DNA of 64,000 bases from Bradyrhizobium sp. NP1 (GTDB lineage Bacteria; Pseudomonadota; Alphaproteobacteria; Rhizobiales; Xanthobacteraceae): assembly GCF_030378205.1 (NCBI RefSeq), contig NZ_CP127385.1, forward strand, positions 4,566,001 through 4,630,000. Direction: 5' to 3'. Made by a program: the position numbers and the translations under genes. This document shows positions 17,901-25,291 of the stretch, in pieces. The notes under the pieces are model-generated. The model searched no databases, was not told where the DNA came from, and saw only the letters and a program-made list of their open reading frames with translations. Positions within the stretch are counted from its first letter, which is position 1, and each line of letters opens with the position of its first letter.

Positions 17901-18337
17901 GCGACGGATCGCGGAAGCAAGAACTCGCGAGCGAAGAGGTCCATTTGGACCTCTCGCCGCTGTTTGCGGCCGTAGTCCACGACGCGGTCAAGGCCAACCG
18001 GTGAAGCTTCGGCCGGGCGCGTAGGGTCAACGTCGCGTGCCGGTATGGGGTCGCCGTCGTCGCCGAGTTCCGCGTGACCGATTTCATGAGCGACGAGAAA
18101 TGCGCGTTCGAATGGTGTGCCCGCGTCCTCGTGAAGGATGAGATCGTCGCGCGCGACGAACACCGCACGGCCGCCGTCAAGAACGGCCGCGCCTGGAGCA
18201 GCGATTTCGACATCAATTCCCCGCCGCTCCGCTTCAGCACGCACGAAAGCATAGGGCTGCCACGGATCGAGCCCGTTTGCGACCGCCTGCGCATGCAGTC
18301 GGGCGGCGGCTTGTCGGGCAAGTTCGATCGCATCCAT
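14957..18337 (-). CDS. Fused ImmA/IrrE peptidase - UvrD/AddA-like helicase - nuclease-like protein
   Basis: 1126 aa. Residues about 1-185 are an ImmA/IrrE zinc peptidase domain with HEIGH at 84-88 and a further Glu at about 138 (FAREFLLP). Then a UvrD-family SF1 helicase: Walker A EAGPGTGKTQT at about 215-225, motif II LVDEYQDVNRSS, GDAKQSIYRFRGAS, LTRNYRS, LMTIHGAKGLEFPVV, FYVAQSRARDR. The C-terminus has a PD-(D/E)xK-like region with cysteines (YESCPRRFFY and TCPGCPAFFIC) as in AddB/Cas4 iron-sulphur nucleases. However, the expected D/E-x-K before TG reads RRVRTG, suggesting lost nuclease activity. It ends 89 bases before the Ubl gene and is probably its operon leader. Confidence 0.88.
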   Translation of the reverse strand: MDAIELARQAAARLHAQAVANGLDPWQPYAFVRAEAERRGIDVEIAAPGAAVLDGGRAVFVARDDLILHEDAGTPFERAFLVAHEIGHAELGDDGDPIPARDVDPTRPAEASPVGLDRVVDYGRKQRREVQMDLFAREFLLPRSVARRLHVEEGLSATAIAERLGAPFAVVAQQLFDALLLPVIEPPAAEESVSRDLNPGQIAAAAHRGCAYLLEAGPGTGKTQTLAARIEGLLADGIDPRRILVLTFSNKAAREMAERIAAKNKDAAAAMWIGTFHAFGLDLIRRFHLELGLPKDPRLMDRTEAVDRLEDVFPGLCLVHYQHLSDPTQIIADMLAAISRAKDEVVDEKRYAELAENMRVAGAGEAAARAAEVALVYDRYEKLKRDTHCVDFGDLVSLPVRLLEANEAIRAHLQAEYDHVLVDEYQDVNRSSVRLLTALRPDGQNLWAVGDAKQSIYRFRGASSFNMARFGTDDFPGGERGRLTRNYRSVAEIVDAFSAFAAKMKAGGGGGDLAAERDRGGHPPEHRAVATPAQQTVALADAIEEMRAAGVCYGDQAVLCTGNEKLSTLGHELERLGIPVLFLGSLFERDEVKDLLAFLSILVDRRAMGLTRVACGPEFTMSLGDVGAVLDHLRANETAPLVWLNDIDCIAELSTDGAAALRRLSAALAGFDAGASPWTVLATLLLDRTRIEARLSVSADVIDRGRCIALWQLLNFVRAQPSGRGQPVVRLLDGVRRLVRLGDERDLRQLPAAAQGIDAVRLMTIHGAKGLEFPVVHLPGMNADTLPGSPRAPACPPPDGMVEGATGSALDVLREGQAEEQECLFYVAQSRARDRLFLYCPTQKSNGTNRPESPFLARMGSGLARKSVTPSRTLPEAPEDRAITWTYEGKLSFTGPQMALYESCPRRFFYTHVLQVGGRRSMTDFMRMHEAVRVVSDGLIAATIAESEIEVHVITALEAEGLGRNGDVAAFHSLAVAMIRFFAGTRAGLTPEPPTALRLSFGDHDIVVRPDDVLLEPSGRRVLRRVRTGHRRSAEEDDVGAAAFVLAARQAFPDALVQLVHLADQDVFDIQLKPKPLEARRKKLNDFLAAIRAGRFPIDPSPRTCPGCPAFFICACAPNGTLRKKF

Positions 18338-18338
18338 C

Positions 18339-18599
18339 TCAGTCGGCGTCGGCGAGGAGCCGCGCGCGCTTGTCGTCGGGCACGCCCGCGTCGATCAAGA
18401 GACGCTCGAACGTGACTGGCTCGCCGGCTGCCGCAGGGGCCGATCCCCTGCGTGGCGTGACCGTGATGGGGAGCGTAACGCCGATGAACCCGATTGGGGC
18501 GAAGCGCAGCGGCGCACCCGAGCGGCCCGTTTTTTTGAGAGCGAAGCGGTCCGCGAGGAGCCGCGACCGGCAGGGAGCGGCGGGGAAAAAACCGGACAA
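18339..18599 (-). CDS. Short ORF directly upstream of the fused helicase
   Basis: 86 codons from a possible TTG start; the true start is unclear. The last third (EPVTFERLLIDAGVPDDKRA to the stop) reads like a real protein C-terminus. Its TGA lies one base ahead of the helicase ATG, so it may be translationally coupled. ImmA/IrrE proteins are commonly preceded by a DNA-binding partner, but no helix-turn-helix is visible here. It could be the tail of a decayed regulator. Not recognised. Confidence 0.35.
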   Translation of the reverse strand: MSGFFPAAPCRSRLLADRFALKKTGRSGAPLRFAPIGFIGVTLPITVTPRRGSAPAAAGEPVTFERLLIDAGVPDDKRARLLADAD

Positions 18600-19067
18600 G
18601 CGAGGGTTTCGATCGGCGGGACGCTTCCCATAGGTCGTGACGCCAAAGCAGGGAGATCGTCCTCAACGGCCAAACGGCAGACAGCGGCCGTGACCGCGGT
18701 GGCCGTCACCGCACCGGACGAAAGCAGCGAGCCAGCGCCGTGGTCGATGCCGAGTGATGGAGCGTCACCGCGGCACGCTGCGAGCCTTATCCTGACCGGA
18801 TCGAGGGCAACGGTATGCGCATCGAAGGCGCGCCTCTTGCGGCGACAAACGCGGCCAAAGCCATGTCGGGCCGCTCGCCACCGGCCGGCATCGGACCGCA
18901 CGGGCCTTGCGCGCCCAAGCAACGATGCGAAGCGGATGCGGCTATCCGCGCCGTCCTTCGCAGCGATGTGTCAATTTTACGATTGTCGTGTAAGACTGAC
19001 GTCGCGTGTGCCGAATTCCCGGCTTGCGCAGGGCGATCACGCCATATGAGGAATCATGGAGGGCTGT
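18600..19067. other. Intergenic region, GC-rich
   Basis: About 470 bases with open frames on both strands but no protein-like translation or ribosome-binding site. The composition is high-GC and low-complexity. It separates the Ub-like/helicase island from the small basic peptide gene and probably contains the promoter for the leftward operon. Confidence 0.4.
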
Positions 19068-19130
19068 ATGGCCAAGAAAGCGAAGAAGGCAAAAAAGGCG
19101 AAGAAGACCGCCAAGAAGAAAAAGAAGTAG
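19068..19130 (+). CDS. Tiny lysine/alanine-rich basic peptide
   Basis: A 20-residue reading frame made almost only of Lys and Ala (MAKKAKKAKKAKKT…KKKKK). A GGAGG at 19058-19062 sits five bases ahead of the ATG; an in-frame ATG at 19056 is less well placed. Such histone-H1-tail-like KAK repeats occur in small rhizobial proteins and could bind nucleic acid. The repeat may instead reflect simple-sequence expansion. Expression is unproven. Confidence 0.45.
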   Translation: MAKKAKKAKKAKKTAKKKKK

Positions 19131-19357
19131 CCCGCGAACGGATATTTCTTTTTCCTACCGTGTCGCTGCCGCCTGACGGGATCCACACCAGCTGGTGTCG
19201 CTATCAGTCGCTTCAGTCGATGATCGGTAGACCTATCTAGAGGCCGGGCCTTGGTGCAGCACTCTGCTGCATCAAGGCCCGGTTCTTGGGGAGCCACCTT
19301 ATTGCGGTGGAGCGCGCCGCCAGCTCTCAGCGGCCGCCAGCGAAGGCGCAAGGCCTC

Positions 19358-19507
19358 TTAGGGAAATGACTTGAGCAGGGGCGGTAGAACCTGCACCAGC
19401 AGGACAGCTGTGGACGTCAATGCGGACAGGCCGACCAGCGCCTGGCTGACGCAGGTCCGCACCAATCCGGCTTCGGCGATTTTGGTTGCGTCGTATGTTT
19501 TCGGCAT
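19358..19507 (-). CDS. Small single-pass membrane protein (49 aa), hypothetical
   Basis: Reads MPKTYDATKIAEAG, then a hydrophobic stretch (ALVGLSALTSTAVLLVQVLP) near the C-terminus, compatible with one membrane segment. The start at 19507 is preceded by a purine-rich GAGCGGG. The open frame continues upstream without sense. Not recognised as a named family; it lies alone upstream of the ParB-like gene's 3' end on the same strand. Confidence 0.4.
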   Translation of the reverse strand: MPKTYDATKIAEAGLVRTCVSQALVGLSALTSTAVLLVQVLPPLLKSFP

Positions 19508-19667
19508 CGGCCCGCTCGCCCCACTGCACCGCACAGGCGAGCTATAGGCTGAGTCGCGACCCGCACACGCGATCACATTTCGCGGGGGCCGATTGACTCT
19601 TTTACGACTCAGGGACTCGCGCATTCGGGCGCGGAGCAAGGCTCCGCGCCCGAATCGTCAGGGCAGC

Positions 19668-21419
19668 TCACACGGTAAACAAATGGCTAACGCTTGCCCA
19701 GTGCGATGCAATCTGGAAGCTCTTTCCGGTGACATATCCGCTGACCGGAAACGCCATGTAGCGCGGCACCCAGGCGTCGACACGCGGCCGCCCGGTGCCT
19801 GCAAGACAATCGCGGATGATGGTCTTCTGTAGCTTCGCAGTCTCCGAAACATTGGCATCGGCGACCGTCTGGCCTGCGACTTCCGCCAGCATCGCGTTGA
19901 CGGCGGCACGGTCACGAACAAGGTCCAGGAACACCTCGTCGGTCGTCCACCATTGTGCGACCGAAGGCTTGAGGATCGCGCCCAGCGCCTCGACAAGGGG
20001 CGAACCGGCGGCCAGCGTCTCGGCCATGGCGAGCGCAAGGACACGGAGCACCGTCTCGTCCGGCAATGCCATCAGCCGCGCGAACACCAATGCCGCCCAA
20101 TAGGGGTCTGCGTTGCTTCGCGCCAGTGTGCCGAGATAACCCGGCTCAAGGTCGAGCAGTTGCAGCACCGCCTGCCGTTCGGCTTCGAACGCGGCTTGCG
20201 CCGGACTCGCGCTGACGCTGCCGGCGATCGCCTCCTTTTCGGCACGCTGCGGCTCGGGCCTGACGCTCCACAGCGCCGAGCCCGCGATGACATGCGCGAC
20301 CGCAAGACGCAGTGCGACGGCGGGATGGTCGCGCAATTCGGCACGGACGATGGCGTGGCGATGCAGGGCCAGATAGTTCTCAGCCGCCTTGGTGAGTTCG
20401 GCTTTCGTCGCCACCTCGACGCCGCCATCGGCCTCTGTCCCGCCACCGGCCGCCTCGTTGCGCGGTCTGCGCTCGCCAAGGACGCGATAGCCTTCATGGG
20501 CTTCGACCTCGCCATTAATGCGGATTTCGATAAAGACCTTGCCGCCCTCCTCTTTCGGCGCTTCCTCGTGTTTCCACGTCTGGAACCGGGCTCCGCGTTC
20601 CAGCACGATCACCTGCCAGCCCTGCCCCACGAGATCGTCGCGCAGGCGGCAGGCGGCTGCGTTCTGGAGAGCCCAGAATGCCTCGCTATCGGCAAAATAG
20701 CTGGCCTCGCCGAACAGGTCGGTGATGATCTCGGCCTTATAGTCCTCGATCGGAAATCGCGCCGCGCTGGTTGCGATCTGGTCGCTGCCGAACAGCCATT
20801 GCCTGAGCTCATGGCCGCGCGGCGCGCCTTCGGCCTCATCGTTCTCCACGTCGCTCGCGGCCTCATAGGCCGCCAACCAGTCCTTTTGCTGGCGTCTTGT
20901 TGCGGCGGTCAGAAGCTGCAAATCCTCCGGCTCGATGTCGCCGCGCCGGTAGGCGTCCTTGATCTTGCCGTGGAGGCCGGCAAGCGCCAGTCGCTGCTTC
21001 ACATAGCGTTCGGTGACGCCAAAGGTGCGGGCGATATCGGCAACGCCCCGCCCTTCTTTGACCAGCTTGGCAAAGGCCTCGTACTCTTCCAGTTCGTCCA
21101 TCGGCGCGCGCGCGACGTTTTCGATCAGCGACGCCTCGATGGCATCCGCGTCGTCACCCGCCTCGGCAACGGCGCAAGGCAGCCAGACTTCATCCAAAGG
21201 CATCCCCTGCTCTTCGGCGACCTTGATCACCGCGAAATAGCGCCGCCGCCCGGCTACGATCTCAAAACCCTCGCCGTTTGGCCGCACCAACAGCGACTGC
21301 AGCACACCGCGCGCACGGATCGAGGGCAGGATGTCGGAAACGTCGGGTGGCTTGCGGGCGTGGCGGACATTCACGGTTGCGATTTTAAGCTGACTCAAGG
21401 GAATATGTTGCAGGTCCAT
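19668..21419 (-). CDS. ParB/RepB/Spo0J-family protein of integrative-element type
   Basis: 583 aa. The N-terminus has the ParB fold: PLSQLKIATVNVRHARKPPD, then FEIVAGRRRYFAVIK (the GERR-like box) and ENVARAPMDELEEYEAFAKL. A helix-turn-helix follows (VADIARTFGVTERYVKQRL). The long C-terminal half is Glu/Ala-rich and typical of ParB-like proteins on conjugative elements rather than the ~300-aa chromosomal ParB. The start at 21419 has AGGAGAGACGACC upstream. It probably binds DNA for element maintenance; no ParA lies next to it. It is paired with the ArdC-like gene as in many rhizobial ICEs. Confidence 0.82.
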   Translation of the reverse strand: MDLQHIPLSQLKIATVNVRHARKPPDVSDILPSIRARGVLQSLLVRPNGEGFEIVAGRRRYFAVIKVAEEQGMPLDEVWLPCAVAEAGDDADAIEASLIENVARAPMDELEEYEAFAKLVKEGRGVADIARTFGVTERYVKQRLALAGLHGKIKDAYRRGDIEPEDLQLLTAATRRQQKDWLAAYEAASDVENDEAEGAPRGHELRQWLFGSDQIATSAARFPIEDYKAEIITDLFGEASYFADSEAFWALQNAAACRLRDDLVGQGWQVIVLERGARFQTWKHEEAPKEEGGKVFIEIRINGEVEAHEGYRVLGERRPRNEAAGGGTEADGGVEVATKAELTKAAENYLALHRHAIVRAELRDHPAVALRLAVAHVIAGSALWSVRPEPQRAEKEAIAGSVSASPAQAAFEAERQAVLQLLDLEPGYLGTLARSNADPYWAALVFARLMALPDETVLRVLALAMAETLAAGSPLVEALGAILKPSVAQWWTTDEVFLDLVRDRAAVNAMLAEVAGQTVADANVSETAKLQKTIIRDCLAGTGRPRVDAWVPRYMAFPVSGYVTGKSFQIASHWASVSHLFTV

Positions 21420-21685
21420 GGTCGTCTCTCCTTGCTGGTTGGGATCAGGGTTGATTGCGGGCGGCCTCGTGATTCCGCTCCCGCTGTCCTCGGGGTGGGC
21501 GCTTCCTTCGGTCCCGAGATCGAGAGACCGTTTGCGGTTGGGGGAATGGCTGAGACCGGCCGGCGCGGTCGGAAGTGGGCACGCAGAAATGCGCCGCCTC
21601 CGATGGCAAGTCGGCACTCGCGGGAAGGGCCTGATCGGTCGCGACGACCGCTGCCGAATGGACCTCGTCCCGGCCTTGCGGGCGG

Positions 21686-22657
21686 TCATGACACCTCCCC
21701 GGCATTGGCAGACGTGGCGGCCAGTCGTTGATGGAAGCCGAGCAGGAAGTCGGCGGCTTTCGAGGCCTTGCCGGCGGCGCGGAAGATGGCCCGGTTGTCG
21801 GCGCGCAGTACCGAGAGCCAGTAATCGAGATAATCCGCGTGACGAACGGTCGGCTTGATGGAAAGCGCCGCGCAGACGAACGCGGCGGTCATTTCTGCGA
21901 CCAGCTCCTCGCAGGCATAGGGCGGTGAACCGAATCTGCCGGTCTGGTCGCGGCGTAGTCTTGCGGGGTGACCGGTCCAGTGCCCGAGTTCGTGGAACAG
22001 GGTTCGATAGAAATTGATCTGATCGTAGAATGCGGGCTGCGGCGGGATATGGACGGTGTCGTCTGAGGGCCGATAGAACGCGTCTGCGCCATCAATCCGG
22101 ATATCAGCGAGTGTCGCCTTGGCGAGCGCTTCGGCCTGCGGGACGATTTGTCGTTCTGGCAGGGCCGGCGCCGATAGAAGGCAGCGTTCCGGCAGGTTGT
22201 CGCATTGCGCCGCATTGAACACGGTGTAGCGCCGCAGGAACGGCACGGGCTGGAGGTCGTCCGCGCCTTGCTGCGGGCCGGCGCCGTCATCGGACTGTGC
22301 ATCGCGCTTGGGAATGAACCTGTCGGCGTAACAGACGGTAACGCCATGCTCGCCCTTACGGACTGAGCCTCCAAGGCTGACGGCCTGACGAAAGGTCAAC
22401 CAGTTCTGCGATGGAAAGCCGCAGGTAAACAGCTGGCCCCACAGGATCAGGACATTGATCCCGGAGTACGGCCTGCCGGTCGCCGCATTCCGTGGCAGGC
22501 CAAGCGAGGCAGCGTGCGAGCCATCGCCCCACGGCTGCGCCCAAGGGAACGTTCCGCCTTCAAGATCGGCGATGACCTTGGCGGTGACTTCGTCATAGAG
22601 ATTTTTGCGCGTTGGCTCTTTGGTTTTCCGGCGCTTGTTTCCCGACGTGGCCATCAT
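21686..22657 (-). CDS. ArdC-like antirestriction / zincin metallopeptidase domain protein
   Basis: About 323 aa. The N-terminal half is an ArdC ssDNA-binding domain (YDEVTAKVIADLEGGTFPW, then NWLTFRQAVSLGGSVRKGEHG). The C-terminal half is a zinc peptidase-like domain with HELGHWTGH and a distal Glu-containing helix (YACEELVAEMTAAF). Two adjacent ATGs (22657, 22654) exist; the SD AAGGGAG is closer to ideal spacing for 22654. ArdC proteins protect incoming DNA during conjugation, so this marks mobile-element backbone together with the ParB-like gene 266 bases downstream. Confidence 0.85.
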   Translation of the reverse strand: MMATSGNKRRKTKEPTRKNLYDEVTAKVIADLEGGTFPWAQPWGDGSHAASLGLPRNAATGRPYSGINVLILWGQLFTCGFPSQNWLTFRQAVSLGGSVRKGEHGVTVCYADRFIPKRDAQSDDGAGPQQGADDLQPVPFLRRYTVFNAAQCDNLPERCLLSAPALPERQIVPQAEALAKATLADIRIDGADAFYRPSDDTVHIPPQPAFYDQINFYRTLFHELGHWTGHPARLRRDQTGRFGSPPYACEELVAEMTAAFVCAALSIKPTVRHADYLDYWLSVLRADNRAIFRAAGKASKAADFLLGFHQRLAATSANAGEVS

Positions 22658-23318
22658 CAACTCCCTTCTTGCTTCTCCCCCGCAGGTCCCCCGGAAGGCG
22701 GGGTGGGCGGCGAAGAGCGACCGGGAAGCCCCGAACATCCGAGGCGGGCCGCACCGGAACGGCCGTAGCGACAGCGGAGGACCGCGGGGGATGTGCGCTT
22801 TGACCTGAGAGGAGTTAGGCCGAACCCCAGCGGTTGCGGCCCGCCGGTTCGGGGCTATACGGGAGCGCCGCCCACCGCGCCGACACGGGACCTCAAAGGA
22901 ATTCGCCAGCCGCAAGGCGGCTGGCTCATATCAGGAGCCACGTTGTCGGCCCCGTGCCCGTGGACGTGCCGACGACCGCAACAGGCCCGTGCGGCCCGCG
23001 CGGGCAGTCCATTTCCGTGAGGTCAGGAGATCACCTGCCGCGCCTTACGGCGGCCGCCGCGGTTGTCGTGCTGCGGCCTCATCGTGATGCCAGGGAGCCC
23101 CCGGCCGAATGGCGACAATCGCTTTTATCGAGCTCGGCTCCCCAAGGGTCCGGCCCGGTGCTTGAGCCGTATAGCGGGCGGCACCAAAAAAATGCCTCCG
23201 CAAGACAAGAGCGACGAACTTGCACGTGGGAAACACTTCCGGCGGTCATGCGCGTTCACGAACTGGTCCAGATGATCCTGCCGCTCCGCGGCCGAGCCCT
23301 GACAACCCGTCGGGCGAC
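22658..23318. other. GC-rich intergenic region
   Basis: About 660 bases between the ArdC-like and MFS genes. Open frames on both strands are mere consequences of high GC. Nothing with protein-like sequence, tRNA features or a strong terminator was seen. Confidence 0.4.
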
Positions 23319-24539
23319 TCAACGGGATGACGACCTCCTATGTGTCCCTATCGGCCGCCATACAAGCCAGGAGATTGCGAACCACGCGACCGCCAGGATC
23401 TGAAGGCCGACGTTAATCGCGAAGGCTGCCTGATAGGCGATTTCGGGGTAGCGCCCTGCCTGTGGCGTCCAGTGCTGCAGCACGACGCCGGTTGCGTATT
23501 GCAGGACGAAGGCGGCGCCGAGATGGAGAAAGTTCAGCACGCCATTGGCGCGCCCGGCGAGCTCTTTGGGGAAATAGTCGGCGAGGATTGAATAGCCGAC
23601 GACTGTCGTCGCGCCGACGGCGGCAACGACGATCCAGGTGACGGACGACGGTACCGGCCATCGCAGGATCAAGGCGAACTGGGCGACAGCAAAGATGATC
23701 GCGACTACTCCCAGCAGGGCCTGCGGGCCGATGCCTCGCCGGCGCAACCGGTCGACGGCAATACCCAGCAGCGCCGCTCCCACGCTAAGTGCAGAAGCCA
23801 TCATGAACAGATACCACACCACCTCTGCCCGGCTGAGGCCTTCGATGTCGGCAAGCCATTGCGCCGCCCACAGGCCCTGAAGCGCCCATGCGGTGCCGAT
23901 CAAGGTCGCCGAAAGGGGCGCGATCCGCCAGAAGCGCACGTCCCTGAAGACTTTGCCGAGACCACCGGAGGACTTGCTGGCTGCGGCCGTTTCAGATTCT
24001 GGCACAACGAGATGGGTGATCAAAGCGCAGCACGCGGCAATGATAGCGAGGGAGCCAAAGAGGCCCCGCCAGCCGATCCAACGCAAGAGCGGCTCCGCCG
24101 GCGCCGTCGCCGAGACCGCGCCCAACGCGCCAAGCATGATCATCGATCCATTCAGGAGCGGAAGGCGGTCTTTGGGAAACCAGAGCAAAAGGGCTTTGAG
24201 GCCTGCGCTTAAGGCCGCCGCGGCGCCCAGGCCGATAAGGGCTCGGCTCGCCAGGAGCGCCAGGTAATTGCCTGATGCAGCAAACAATGCAGCACCGATA
24301 GCGAGAACGACCAGCAACGCGCTCTGGATGCGCCGCGGACCATACTGGTCGAGCAACACGCCGATGGGTATTTGCGCCGCAGCGAAAGTCAGAAAATAGA
24401 CCGATGTCAGCAGACCGAGATCGGCAGCACCAAGTCCGAATTCCAGCGCGAGCGGAGCCGCGATGAGCGCGTTGATGGTCCGGAACAGATATGAAAGGTA
24501 GTAGCCAGCTGCGAACGGCAGAAAAACCCGCAGCAGCAA
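23319..24539 (-). CDS. MFS transporter
   Basis: 406 aa with about 12 hydrophobic segments. The conserved MFS loop 2-3 motif is GVLLDQYGPRRIQS and the second-half repeat is GIAVDRLRRRGIGPQ. The best start in this frame is a TTG; the frame stays open upstream (sequence ending PAKPADIRT) with no ATG. The native N-terminus may therefore have been lost when the neighbouring element inserted. Substrate unknown. It lies between ArdC and the CopG-like gene on the same strand, which is unusual for an ICE core, so it may be cargo. Confidence 0.75.
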   Translation of the reverse strand: MLLRVFLPFAAGYYLSYLFRTINALIAAPLALEFGLGAADLGLLTSVYFLTFAAAQIPIGVLLDQYGPRRIQSALLVVLAIGAALFAASGNYLALLASRALIGLGAAAALSAGLKALLLWFPKDRLPLLNGSMIMLGALGAVSATAPAEPLLRWIGWRGLFGSLAIIAACCALITHLVVPESETAAASKSSGGLGKVFRDVRFWRIAPLSATLIGTAWALQGLWAAQWLADIEGLSRAEVVWYLFMMASALSVGAALLGIAVDRLRRRGIGPQALLGVVAIIFAVAQFALILRWPVPSSVTWIVVAAVGATTVVGYSILADYFPKELAGRANGVLNFLHLGAAFVLQYATGVVLQHWTPQAGRYPEIAYQAAFAINVGLQILAVAWFAISWLVWRPIGTHRRSSSR

Positions 24540-24675
24540 GGTGCGGATATCGGCAGGCTTGGCCGGCGCCGGCCGGGTCGCCGTCTGCCAGGGTGGCGAA
24601 CGGGGTCCGGCGATCGCCGCTCCGTCTCGACTCTTCTTGTGGCGTTCGGCAAGCTCGGTACAAGCGGCTACACCA

Positions 24676-25227
24676 TCATGGAAAGTTGCCTTTGCTGCCG
24701 TCCTCCCGGACGGCAGCGGCTGATCCTGTCATCTTCCCGAACCTGGTCAGAGCATCGAGCCCTGACGGCCCTCCTCTCGACGTCTGCGGTGTTACCCCGC
24801 TCCGTCGTTGATCGCCTGCCGAACCGGCTGGTGTGGCCGCTCCGGCCCGATCAAGCGGCTCCTGAACGAGCGGTGCGCGCCTGCGAAGGCGCTGGTCTAC
24901 CTGTGAGGTAAATTCTTCGAAGCGTTCTGCCCCGCGCCTGCACGCAGCAGGCAACTTTGCCGCCGGTACCAAAGGGGCGATAGCCAGATGAAATCGCGCG
25001 TGAAGCGCAACGGTCTCGCTCACGATTCGAAGATCGTGATCGAGTTGTTCGAGTTGGCGGGCCATTCCATCGAGCCGCCGCGACAGGTTGGCTCTTTCGC
25101 TAGTCGTATCATCTAACGCGAGGAAGCGGTCGAGTGCTGCTTCAATAAGATCGGACTCACTGGCCCCGCTTCGTCTGGCCGCGATCGCCAATCGCGCCGC
25201 CGCCCGTTCCGAGAGATCAACGTCCAT
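24676..25227 (-). CDS. CopG/RHH-family conjugal transfer regulator-like protein
   Basis: 183 aa. The start at 25227 follows AAGGAG. The N-terminus MDVDLSERAAARLAIAARR with SESDLIEAALDRFLAL is a ribbon-helix-helix unit. The middle LDGMARQLEQLDHDLRIVSE is a coiled coil, and VALHARFHLAIAPLVP resembles the hydrophobic segment of CopG-like proteins located between traG and trbB in rhizobial ICEs. The last ~50 residues look like read-through. No tra/trb genes are present here, so it is likely an orphan remnant of a conjugation module. Confidence 0.65.
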   Translation of the reverse strand: MDVDLSERAAARLAIAARRSGASESDLIEAALDRFLALDDTTSERANLSRRLDGMARQLEQLDHDLRIVSETVALHARFHLAIAPLVPAAKLPAACRRGAERFEEFTSQVDQRLRRRAPLVQEPLDRAGAATPAGSAGDQRRSGVTPQTSRGGPSGLDALTRFGKMTGSAAAVREDGSKGNFP

Positions 25228-25291
25228 GCTGCGTCTCCTTGACAGGACGCAGAAGCGCCCTTCAAGAGGCCTGTTTTTCAGTTCGGTGGTT

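Noticed and set aside
12606..18337. A hidden E2 (UBC) gene within the Ub-like cassette
   Set aside because: I read all gene gaps and the termini of the large proteins; no Cys-bearing UBC-like motif could be supported, so none is claimed.
19953..21731. 592-codon plus-strand frame over the ParB-like gene
   Set aside because: Antisense shadow; Arg/His-rich with no domain.
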